The notes beneath the pieces are model-generated. The model did not search any database. It was not told the origin of the DNA and worked only from the letters and a program-made list of their open reading frames with translations. A program made the translations under genes and the position numbers. This document shows positions 1 through 6,622 of a DNA stretch of 19,325 nt, piece by piece. The DNA is from JAVBLQ01 sp031553435 (GTDB taxonomy: Bacteria; Bacteroidota; Bacteroidia; Bacteroidales; Azobacteroidaceae): positions 1 through 19,325 of the forward strand of contig JAVBLQ010000001.1 in NCBI GenBank assembly GCA_031553435.1, written 5' to 3'. Each line of letters opens with the position of its first letter. The stretch's first letter is position 1.

Positions 1-414
1 GGCGGCATCCCGGTAAGCGCGGGCCGTACGGAGACGCTTGGAGGCCTGGAGCGATTGCTCCAGTTCCCGGGCGAAGACCGAAAGCAGGCAGCAACTCCTG
101 TTCAGGCGGTAATGTTCGACGAACTCCGGAAGGCTGAAGCCGGGGACTTTTTCCTGGCGGCGCAGGTGAGTTTCCAAAGACGACCGTTCGCGGGAAAGAT
201 CCAGGGAGATTTGCTGCAACTGTTCCTCCCGCAAAGCAGAAGAACAGCCGAGTTTGACTTTCTCCAGGTGTGGATTCCATTCCTCTGGAAAGAGTTTGTA
301 GGAGGTACTGATGGTTTTTACTTCCTGGTGCAAGATGAACTGGAAGTAAAGTCGCCCTTCGGAGCCGGGAACGCTGGAAGGACGGAGCTTGAGCTTGATA
401 CTGGTGGTGTGCAT
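1..414 (-). CDS. Tyrosine-type site-specific integrase, N-terminal part (runs off left edge)
   Basis: Reading leftwards from the ATG at 414 there is an uninterrupted frame of 138 codons to base 1. The protein begins MHTTSIKLKLRPSSVPGSEG and continues with RLYFQFILHQEVKTISTSYK and LFPEEWNPH. This is the usual start of Bacteroidales phage-integrase-family recombinases: an N-terminal arm-type DNA-binding domain (residues about 1-90), then the beginning of the SAM-like core-binding domain (from about residue 95; YRLNR, KRLRTARAYRDAA). The catalytic domain with its Arg/His/Tyr residues lies outside the window, so activity cannot be judged. The DNA is clearly richer in G+C than the genes to its right, which suggests transfer. 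The related proteins integrate or invert mobile DNA; which of these applies here is unknown. The start fits because family members begin with a similar M-x-T-S-I-K sequence. A plus-strand open frame across the same DNA is its shadow. Confidence 0.85.
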   Translation of the reverse strand, partial: MHTTSIKLKLRPSSVPGSEGRLYFQFILHQEVKTISTSYKLFPEEWNPHLEKVKLGCSSALREEQLQQISLDLSRERSSLETHLRRQEKVPGFSLPEFVEHYRLNRSCCLLSVFARELEQSLQASKRLRTARAYRDAA

Positions 415-460
415 GATCTTGATTTTTTGTGAAAGAATGATTAAATTTACAAATCTTTTG

Positions 461-540
461 GCGAAAGGCAAAGGGCGAAAGGTAAATGGTAGCTTGCGCC
501 TGATTTCCTTCGCCTTTCGCCTTGTGCCCTTTGCCTTTTA
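461..540. repeat. Heptad-repeat inverted element A (integrase / small membrane protein gap)
   Basis: The left arm (about 461-487) runs gcgaaag-gcaaagg-gcgaaag-gtaaatg in 7-base steps. The right arm (about 509-539) is its approximate reverse complement, separated by a loop of about 20 bases. The segment 519-539 is identical, in reverse complement, to 10928-10948 in element E. It lies between two divergent genes, so it is not an ordinary 3'-end terminator. There is no coding sense in it. Confidence 0.75.
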
Positions 541-599
541 AATATAATTAATTTGACAAAAACACGTTGTTAATATGATGGCGAAGTAACTCAATAATA

Positions 600-893
600 A
601 TGAAAATAATCAGAAACAGACTCATTCCACTCCCAGGCTTCAGAGCAATTAACTTGTTCGGAATTCTGTTTGTTCGCAAGGATACAGTAATCGATGATGT
701 ATTATTGAGGCATGAAATGATCCATTCCAGACAAATGAAAAAATGGTTCTATATACCGTTCTATTTTATATATATATTAGAATGGATATTTTTGCTTATC
801 AAACTTCGCAATCCACATAAGGCATACAGATCAATCAGCTTTGAAAAAGAAGCTTACGAGAATGAAAAAAATGAAGAATATTTGTTGAAATAA
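600..893 (+). CDS. Small membrane protein with HExxH zinc-protease-like motif
   Basis: A 97-residue protein of a type I recognise only as a conserved hypothetical in Bacteroidales. Residues 1-30 are basic and hydrophobic. Residues 36-46 read LRHEMIHSRQM and contain an exact HExxH (His38, Glu39, His42). Residues about 50-68 form one strongly hydrophobic segment (FYIPFYFIYILEWIFLLIKL). A conserved-looking SFEKEAYENE follows at 80-89. HExxH, then a membrane helix, then an acidic E-x-E-A-Y motif resembles the layout of integral-membrane gluzincins of the M56/BlaR1 kind, with Glu82, Glu84 or Glu87 as possible third zinc ligand. A protein this small is either a minimal protease or a degenerate relative. 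The nearest genes are the divergent integrase and the downstream tRNA-Glu, which give no functional clue. I saw no convincing promoter. Confidence 0.75.
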   Translation: MKIIRNRLIPLPGFRAINLFGILFVRKDTVIDDVLLRHEMIHSRQMKKWFYIPFYFIYILEWIFLLIKLRNPHKAYRSISFEKEAYENEKNEEYLLK

Positions 894-921
894 TTATTTT
901 TTCAAAAATCAGGGAAAATAT

Positions 922-952
922 TTTGTCATTCAAAAAAACAGTTCTATATTTG
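922..952 (+). promoter_or_regulatory. Bacteroidota-type promoter for tRNA-Glu and rpsT
   Basis: TTTG at 922-925 (-33 element) and TATATTTG at 945-952 (a full match to the TAnnTTTG -7 element), separated by 19 bases, the usual spacing for the primary sigma factor of Bacteroidota. Transcription should start near 959, about 25 bases before the tRNA. Confidence 0.8.
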
Positions 953-984
953 CACCCGCAAACGAGGAACTACGGTTTCAAACT

Positions 985-1056
985 GGCCCATTCGTCTATC
1001 GGTTAGGACGCAAGATTTTCATTCTTGAAAGAGGGGTTCGACTCCCCTATGGGCTA
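985..1056 (+). tRNA. tRNA-Glu (anticodon UUC)
   Basis: A 72-base cloverleaf. The acceptor stem GGCCCAT/ATGGGCT includes one G-U pair at position 1. The anticodon stem is CAAGA/TCTTG around the loop TTTTCAT, giving anticodon TTC (1018-1020). The T arm is GAGGGGTTCGACTCCCCT-like with the standard TTCGA loop. The discriminator base is A1056. No CCA is encoded (the next bases are caaa), so CCA must be added by the nucleotidyltransferase. rpsT begins 36 bases downstream with no terminator between, so the two are probably processed from one transcript. Confidence 0.95.
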
Positions 1057-1092
1057 CAAAATCAGAATACAATACAATAAAGTATATTTGAG

Positions 1093-1347
1093 ATGGCAAA
1101 TCATCAATCAGCAGAAAAAAGAATCAGACAAGCCGAAGTAAGAAGGCTACGTAATAGATATTATGCTAAAACAGCAAGAAATGCTGTTAAAAAACTTCGT
1201 GGAATATCTTCAAAAGAAGAAGCACTTGCTTTGTTCCCAAAAGTATCTTCTATGCTTGACAAATTAGCAAAGAAAAATATTATTCATAAGAACAAAGCCG
1301 GCAACTTAAAATCCAAGCTTGCCAAGCATATCAATCATTTGAATTAA
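1093..1347 (+). CDS. rpsT: 30S ribosomal protein S20
   Basis: An 84-residue, strongly basic protein starting MANHQSAEKRIRQAEVRRLR, the typical S20 opening, with the helical Lys/Arg-rich body (RNRYYAKTARNAVKKL) and the C-terminal HKNKAGNLKSKLAKHIN segment seen in bacterial S20. It binds 16S rRNA and helps assemble the small ribosomal subunit. Its length is normal for the family. It lies just after tRNA-Glu under the same likely promoter and is followed by a strong intrinsic terminator, so tRNA-Glu-rpsT forms a closed transcription unit. Confidence 0.97.
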   Translation: MANHQSAEKRIRQAEVRRLRNRYYAKTARNAVKKLRGISSKEEALALFPKVSSMLDKLAKKNIIHKNKAGNLKSKLAKHINHLN

Positions 1348-1369
1348 TCCGGAATTTACTATATTCAGT

Positions 1370-1398
1370 AAAGCCTAACTTTTCAGTTAGGCTTTTTT
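1370..1398 (+). terminator. Intrinsic terminator after rpsT
   Basis: A perfect 10-bp stem (1370-1379 with 1386-1395; core aagcctaac/gttaggctt) closes a 6-base loop and runs into a T tract (1393-1398). It sits 22 bases after the rpsT stop and before the gyrB promoter. Confidence 0.9.
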
Positions 1399-1424
1399 AG
1401 TTTGTACTTCTTTCACATTTGATC

Positions 1425-1456
1425 TTTGCTACTTCCAGGAATTTTGTGTATATTTG
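1425..1456 (+). promoter_or_regulatory. Bacteroidota-type promoter for gyrB
   Basis: TTTG at 1425-1428 and TATATTTG at 1449-1456 with a 20-base spacer, both exact matches to the -33/-7 consensus. This predicts an untranslated leader of roughly 70 bases before the gyrB ATG at 1535. It lies just downstream of the rpsT terminator, so gyrB starts a new unit. Confidence 0.75.
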
Positions 1457-1534
1457 TTAGCTTTTTAAACAACCCATTTTTGTTCGTTGAAAATTTAATT
1501 TCAATAGATATAAACCAATTTTTGAAACATATTT

Positions 1535-3490
1535 ATGAGCGAAGAAGTAAAAAACGGATCCAATGGCTATTCTGCTGATAGTATCCAGGTTTTGGAAGGA
1601 TTGGAAGCCGTTAGAAAAAGACCGGCAATGTATATCGGTGATATCGGTAGCAAAGGTCTCCATCACCTGGTCTATGAAGTTGTAGATAATTCCATTGATG
1701 AAGCTCTGGCTGGTTATTGTAATCAAATAGAGGTAACTATCAATGAAGACGATTCGATTACGGTAATAGATAATGGTCGCGGAATACCTGTCGACCATAT
1801 GAAAAAAGAAAACAAATCTGCCCTGGAAGTGGTACTCACTGTACTTCACGCTGGTGGTAAATTCGATAAAGATTCATATAAAGTTTCCGGAGGTTTGCAT
1901 GGAGTCGGTGTTTCCTGTGTCAACGCTCTTTCCACTCATTTGAGAGCGGAAGTGCATCGAGACGGTAAAGTCCACATGCAGGAATTTTCTTGCGGAAAAC
2001 CTTTGCATGATGTTGAAGTTATCGGCCAGACTGATAAAACAGGAACCATCATTTCTTTCAAGCCGGATGACTCTATTTTTATTACTACCGAATATAAATA
2101 TGATATATTGGCCGGACGTTTACGCGAATTAGCATTCCTGAATGCCGGAATTAAATTAACATTGACGGATAAACGTGTTGTCCGTGAAGACGGAAGTTTC
2201 AAACACGATGTTTTTTATTCGGAAGAAGGATTAAAAGAATTCGTCCGCTTTATCGATGAAGCCAAAGAAAAACTAATCGATAGCGTTATCCATATCGTTA
2301 CCGAAAAAAACGGAATCCCCGTTGAAGTAGCAATGACTTACAATACTTCTTTTATCGAAAATGTATATTCTTATGTAAACAATATCAATACGATAGAAGG
2401 AGGAACCCACCTGGCCGGTTTCCGCAGGGGATTAACCCGTACGTTGAAAAAATATGCCGAAGATTCCAAAATGCTTGAAAAAGTAAAAGTGGAAATCAGT
2501 GGCGATGACTTCAGGGAAGGGCTTACCGCCGTCATTTCCATCAAAGTAGCAGAACCTCAATTTGAAGGACAGACAAAAACCAAACTGGGGAACAATGAAG
2601 TAATCGGTTCCGTAGATATGGCTGTGGGCGAAGCGCTTGGAAATTATCTGGAAGAAAATCCCAAACAAGCCAAAATTATTGTCGATAAAGTTATATTGGC
2701 AGCAACAGCCCGTCACGCAGCACGCAAAGCGCGTGAAATGATCCAACGTAAATCACCGCTTTCAGGTGGAGGTTTACCGGGAAAACTAGCTGATTGTTCG
2801 AATCGTGATCCTGAAAGATGCGAAATATTCCTCGTCGAGGGGGATTCGGCAGGAGGAACCGCCAAACAAGGCCGTGACCGTAACTTTCAGGCTATCCTTC
2901 CTTTAAGAGGAAAAATATTGAACGTCGAAAAAGCAATGCAACATAAGGTATTGGAAAGTGAAGAAATCCGGAATATCTTCACCGCATTGGGCGTTACAAT
3001 CGGAACGGAAGAAGACTCCAAAGAACTGAATATCACCAAACTCCGATATCATAAAGTAGTGATTATGACCGATGCCGATGTGGATGGAAGCCACATTGCC
3101 ACATTGATCCTCACATTCTTTTTCCGTCACATGAAGCCATTGTTGGAAAGAGGCTATGTTTATATTGCTGCTCCTCCGCTCTATCTTTGTAAAAAAGGAA
3201 AAACGGAAGAATATTGCTGGAACGATCAACAGCGCCAGGCTTTTATCGATAAATACGGAGGCGGAAATGAAAACTCCATTCATACCCAACGCTACAAAGG
3301 TCTTGGAGAAATGAACGCAGAACAACTTTGGGATACAACTATGAATCCCGACAATCGCACTCTCAGACAGGTGACGATAGATAATGCCGCCGAAGCCGAT
3401 CATGTTTTCTCGATGTTGATGGGAGAGGAAGTGGCTCCACGTCGCGAATTTATCGAAGAGAACGCAACTTACGCCAATATTGATGCCTGA
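1535..3490 (+). CDS. gyrB: DNA gyrase subunit B
   Basis: A 651-residue protein of normal length for Bacteroidota GyrB. With GyrA it forms the ATP-dependent type IIA topoisomerase that introduces negative supercoils. The N-terminal GHKL ATPase domain shows VYEVVDNSIDEALAGY (Glu48 as catalytic base, Asn52 for Mg-ATP), IDNGRGIPVD (78-87) and the lid motif GGLHGVGVSCVN (119-130). The transducer domain follows. The TOPRIM domain has EGDSAGG with Glu435 and MTDADVDGSH with Asp513, Asp515 and Asp517 as metal ligands. The C-terminal tail includes QRYKGLGEMNAEQLWDTTMN. I see no large insertion of the kind found in proteobacterial GyrB. Its stop overlaps the start of the next gene by 8 bases, so the two are probably translationally coupled. 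Confidence 0.98.
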   Translation: MSEEVKNGSNGYSADSIQVLEGLEAVRKRPAMYIGDIGSKGLHHLVYEVVDNSIDEALAGYCNQIEVTINEDDSITVIDNGRGIPVDHMKKENKSALEVVLTVLHAGGKFDKDSYKVSGGLHGVGVSCVNALSTHLRAEVHRDGKVHMQEFSCGKPLHDVEVIGQTDKTGTIISFKPDDSIFITTEYKYDILAGRLRELAFLNAGIKLTLTDKRVVREDGSFKHDVFYSEEGLKEFVRFIDEAKEKLIDSVIHIVTEKNGIPVEVAMTYNTSFIENVYSYVNNINTIEGGTHLAGFRRGLTRTLKKYAEDSKMLEKVKVEISGDDFREGLTAVISIKVAEPQFEGQTKTKLGNNEVIGSVDMAVGEALGNYLEENPKQAKIIVDKVILAATARHAARKAREMIQRKSPLSGGGLPGKLADCSNRDPERCEIFLVEGDSAGGTAKQGRDRNFQAILPLRGKILNVEKAMQHKVLESEEIRNIFTALGVTIGTEEDSKELNITKLRYHKVVIMTDADVDGSHIATLILTFFFRHMKPLLERGYVYIAAPPLYLCKKGKTEEYCWNDQQRQAFIDKYGGGNENSIHTQRYKGLGEMNAEQLWDTTMNPDNRTLRQVTIDNAAEADHVFSMLMGEEVAPRREFIEENATYANIDA

Positions 3491-5180
3491 TTTGAATAAA
3501 TTACAAACCCCTTGCATCGGAATTTCTGTAAACCTGAAAGAAGGAACAAACTGTGTAGCTGATGCTTATATCTCATCGGTCATACGAGCCGGTGGAGTTC
3601 CGGTGCTGATTCCGGCACTGAAAGATGAAGAATCATTGATTCAGATTTTATCGAAAGTCGACGGAATTGTGCTTACAGGTGGAGGAGATATCGATCCTGA
3701 TTATTTCAATGAAATTCCTATCAAAGAACTGGGTGAAATCAATGAGCTTCGTGATGCGTTCGATATAGCATTAATTAAATTAGCATCAGCCAGGCAAATA
3801 CCTATATTGGGTATTTGCCGTGGCTTACAGGTAATCAATGTTGCATTCGGAGGTTCTCTTTATCAGGATATTATATCACAATACCGTTCGCCGTTATTAG
3901 AACACAATCAGGAATTGCCGAGGGAAGAACCTTCACATACGGTAAAAATCGTAAAAGATTCTTTTCTTGAAACAATCACGGGAAAAACAGAATTGCAAAC
4001 CAATTCCTTTCACCATCAAGCCATTAAAATTCCGGCTGATGACTTTTTGATAGCAGCAACATCTTCCGATGGAATTATTGAGGCATTTGAAGCCCCTTTC
4101 AAACATATCTACGGAGTACAATGGCATCCCGAAAACATGACTTCGACCAACGAAGACATGTTGAATTTGTTCCGGTTCTTTATCAACGAGGCCTCATTAT
4201 TCAAACAAGCCAGGAGTATTCACAAACAAATCATCACAATCGATTCTCATTCCGACACTCCGATGTTTTTCGAGAAAAACATAAATATCGGGCAAAAAAA
4301 TGACCTGGTTAAAATTGATATTCCCAAAATGCAGGAAGGGATGTTGGATGCCGTATTTATGGTTGCCTATCTGAAACAGGGAGAAAGAGACATCGAATCA
4401 TCAAAAGCGGCTGTCGAAAAAGCGATGTCCATTATTTCACAAATTCATCAACAAGCTGAAAAAAATAAGGAAATTGTCGGAATAGCTTATTCTGTTTCCG
4501 ATGTAGAAAGACTAAAAAAAGAACATAAAAAGGCCATTTTTATCGGAATAGAAAACGGATATGCCATCGGAAAAGACATTGATAACCTGATAGTCTACAA
4601 AAAAGCCGGTGTTTCTTACATAACACTATGCCATAATGGGAACAATGATATTTGCGATTCCGCATCTTCCGATCCTGAGCACAACGGTTTAAGTGAATTC
4701 GGACGTAAAATTGTCCGGAAATTAAATGAACTGGGGATTATGGTCGATATTTCCCATACATCCGAAAAAACTTCTTTTGATGTGATCGGAGAAAGTAAAT
4801 TTCCTGTCATAGCATCTCACTCATCCGTTAAAGCAATTTGCAATCATTCCCGGAATTTATCCGATGATTTGATGAAAGCCATTGCTGAAAAAGGTGGAGT
4901 CGTTCAGATTTGCTTCTACTCTGATTTTATAAGTTCAAAAGAAAAAGTTACGATAAAAGATGCCATCGATCATATTGATTATGCCGTAAAGTTAATCGGC
5001 ATCGATCATGTAGGCATCGGAACCGATATGGACGGAGGCGGAGGTTTCACCGGTATTGATGCAGCCAATGAAGCTATTAATATCACCACAGAACTCCTTC
5101 GTCGAAATTATTCCCCTGAAGATATTGAAAAAATCTGGGGGAAAAACTTAATAAGAGTGATGAACGTTGTTCAGAATTAA
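3483..5180 (+). CDS. Two-domain peptidase: C26 gamma-glutamyl hydrolase-like domain fused to M19 dipeptidase
   Basis: A 565-residue protein with two recognisable enzymes in one chain. Residues about 10-235 are a class I glutamine-amidotransferase-like peptidase C26 (PuuD type): LTGGGDIDPDYF, the nucleophile elbow GICRGLQ with Cys112, NSFHHQAIK, and VQWHPENMT with His215 and Glu217 completing the triad. Residues about 248-565 are a peptidase M19 (renal/membrane dipeptidase) barrel: DSHSDTP (His256, Asp258), GIENG (Glu357, bridging zinc ligand), VDISHTS (His425), IASHSSVKA (His446) and GIGTDMDGG (Asp515). All key residues of both domains are present. There is no signal peptide, so it should be cytoplasmic. 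The inferred role is release of glutamate from gamma-glutamyl compounds and cleavage of the remaining dipeptide; the substrate is unknown. I chose ATG 3483; TTG 3480 is possible. Confidence 0.9.
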   Translation: MPDLNKLQTPCIGISVNLKEGTNCVADAYISSVIRAGGVPVLIPALKDEESLIQILSKVDGIVLTGGGDIDPDYFNEIPIKELGEINELRDAFDIALIKLASARQIPILGICRGLQVINVAFGGSLYQDIISQYRSPLLEHNQELPREEPSHTVKIVKDSFLETITGKTELQTNSFHHQAIKIPADDFLIAATSSDGIIEAFEAPFKHIYGVQWHPENMTSTNEDMLNLFRFFINEASLFKQARSIHKQIITIDSHSDTPMFFEKNINIGQKNDLVKIDIPKMQEGMLDAVFMVAYLKQGERDIESSKAAVEKAMSIISQIHQQAEKNKEIVGIAYSVSDVERLKKEHKKAIFIGIENGYAIGKDIDNLIVYKKAGVSYITLCHNGNNDICDSASSDPEHNGLSEFGRKIVRKLNELGIMVDISHTSEKTSFDVIGESKFPVIASHSSVKAICNHSRNLSDDLMKAIAEKGGVVQICFYSDFISSKEKVTIKDAIDHIDYAVKLIGIDHVGIGTDMDGGGGFTGIDAANEAINITTELLRRNYSPEDIEKIWGKNLIRVMNVVQN

Positions 5181-5187
5181 TAAAATT

Positions 5188-6180
5188 ATGCATTTCAAAT
5201 ACATCTATTTATTCCTGACTTTTGTGATTTTGTCTGCATGCAATTCGAAACCTCAGACGAATACCACCCAAGAAAAAGTGGTAAACACACAAAATATTCC
5301 TCAATTCAATGCTGACAGCGCTTATGCCTATACTCAAAAACAGGTCGATTTCGGCCCCAGAGTACCGAATACTTATGCACATACAACTTGTGGAGACTAT
5401 TTTGTTGCCGAATTCAAAAAATCAGGCGCTCAAGTATATGAACAAAAAGCTGATCTGAAAAATTATAACGGAACAATATTGAAAGCAAGAAATATCATTG
5501 CTTCATTCCAACCGGAAAATAAAAACAGGATTTTACTTTTTGCTCATTGGGACACAAGACCTTATGCTGATCGCGATCCGGATCCGTCCAAACATCGCAC
5601 TCCAATTGACGGGGCTAACGATGGGGCCAGTGGTTGCGGTGTTTTACTGGAAGTTGCCCGCCAAATACAAAAGCAGCCAACAACGTTAGGTATCGATATT
5701 ATTTTCTTCGATGCAGAAGATTGGGGAGTACCTGCTTTCGACAGAAATTCCTATTCCGGAGATGGCGGCTATTGCCTCGGATCAGAGCATTGGTCAAAAA
5801 ATCCTCATATCCCGGGTTATGTAGCCCGTTACGGAATATTGTTGGATATGGTTGGCGCTCCGGATGCCGTATTTTATTATGAACTCAATTCCAAACAAAA
5901 TGCTTACGGCATACTGAAAAAAGTTTGGGAAACCGCTCAGTCGCTCGGATACGGCAAATATTTTATCAGCAAAGACGGTGGCAATATCGAAGACGATCAT
6001 ATTCATGTGATGAGGAATTTACGGATTCCCTGTATCGATATTATCCATGTAGATCCCAACACAGAAAATGGATTCGGTGATTACTGGCACACCCAGGATG
6101 ATACAATGAAAAATGTTAGTAAGGAAACACTGAAAGCTGTGGGACAAACATTGCTTCAAGTGATTTATAGTGAAAATTAA
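5188..6180 (+). CDS. Lipoprotein glutaminyl-peptide cyclotransferase (peptidase M28 family)
   Basis: A 330-residue protein. A type II signal peptide ends in the lipobox LSAC with Cys18. The residues after it (NSKPQ) are not acidic, so surface export is not suggested and a periplasm-facing membrane anchor is likely. The rest is an M28-like single-zinc domain with the animal-type glutaminyl cyclase signatures: LLFAHWDTRPYAD (118-128), GANDGASG (zinc ligand Asp145), FFDAEDWG (Glu177), EDDHIHV (Asp269/Asp270, His271) and WHTQDDT (His301 as third zinc ligand). Such enzymes turn N-terminal Gln into pyroglutamate. In Bacteroidetes the proposed substrates are exported proteins with Gln exposed by signal peptidase I. 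An upstream TTG (5167) in frame would overlap the previous gene and lengthen the signal sequence; ATG 5188 gives a normal lipoprotein start 7 bases after the previous stop. Confidence 0.92.
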   Translation: MHFKYIYLFLTFVILSACNSKPQTNTTQEKVVNTQNIPQFNADSAYAYTQKQVDFGPRVPNTYAHTTCGDYFVAEFKKSGAQVYEQKADLKNYNGTILKARNIIASFQPENKNRILLFAHWDTRPYADRDPDPSKHRTPIDGANDGASGCGVLLEVARQIQKQPTTLGIDIIFFDAEDWGVPAFDRNSYSGDGGYCLGSEHWSKNPHIPGYVARYGILLDMVGAPDAVFYYELNSKQNAYGILKKVWETAQSLGYGKYFISKDGGNIEDDHIHVMRNLRIPCIDIIHVDPNTENGFGDYWHTQDDTMKNVSKETLKAVGQTLLQVIYSEN

Positions 6181-6186
6181 GGAAAT

Positions 6187-6606
6187 ATGACAATCAACGA
6201 AATACAAAATGAAGTTGTCGGAGAATTTTCCGTCTTCGATGACTGGATGGACAAATATGCTTACCTGATAGATCTTGGAAATAACTTAAAACCATTGGAT
6301 GAAAAATATAAGACTCAAAATAACCTGATTGAAGGTTGTCAAAGTCGTGTTTGGTTGCAAGCGGATTATGTCGATGGAAAAATTGTTTTTACAGCAGAAA
6401 GCGATGCTGTCATTGTCAAAGGCATTGTATCCTTACTGATCAGAGTCTTAAGCGATCAGACTCCTGATGATATAATCAATACTGATCTTTATTTTATCGA
6501 CAAAATCGGATTAAAGGAACACCTCTCCCCTACCCGTTCCAACGGATTAGTTTCGATGTTGAAACAGATGAAGCTTTATGCGATGGCGTTTAAAGTGAAA
6601 AACTAA
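6187..6606 (+). CDS. sufE: SufE-type Fe-S cluster sulfur-acceptor protein
   Basis: A 139-residue protein of the SufE/CsdE family, normal in length. The sulfur-accepting cysteine is Cys51 in LIEGCQSRVWL, the family hallmark. Upstream is DDWMDKYAYLIDLG, and downstream is the typical ISEL-like helix region GIVSLLIRVLSDQTPDDI and the C-terminal SPTRSNGLVSMLKQMKLYA. SufE takes persulfide sulfur from a SufS-type cysteine desulfurase for Fe-S cluster assembly in the cytoplasm; no desulfurase gene is in the window. It begins 6 bases after the glutaminyl cyclase stop. The last residues (FKVKN) and the stop are written by heptad-repeat element C, so the exact C-terminus may vary between strains. Confidence 0.95.
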   Translation: MTINEIQNEVVGEFSVFDDWMDKYAYLIDLGNNLKPLDEKYKTQNNLIEGCQSRVWLQADYVDGKIVFTAESDAVIVKGIVSLLIRVLSDQTPDDIINTDLYFIDKIGLKEHLSPTRSNGLVSMLKQMKLYAMAFKVKN

Positions 6607-6622
6607 AAGTGAAAAGTGAAAA
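6588..6622 (+). repeat. Heptad-repeat element C across the sufE / receptor junction
   Basis: Five consecutive 7-base units in strict register: gtttaaa (6588), gtgaaaa (6595), actaaaa (6602), gtgaaaa (6609), gtgaaaa (6616). They encode the end of sufE including its stop, and the start of the next gene including its GTG start codon. No inverted arm is visible here, unlike most of the other elements. Confidence 0.7.

Noticed and set aside
55..432. Plus-strand open frame of 125 codons
   Set aside because: It lies entirely over the integrase N-terminus on the other strand; the minus-strand translation is recognisable and this one is not.
2903..3517. Minus-strand open frame of 204 codons
   Set aside because: Antisense to the conserved TOPRIM and C-terminal part of gyrB; Cys/Phe/His-rich translation with no recognisable domain.
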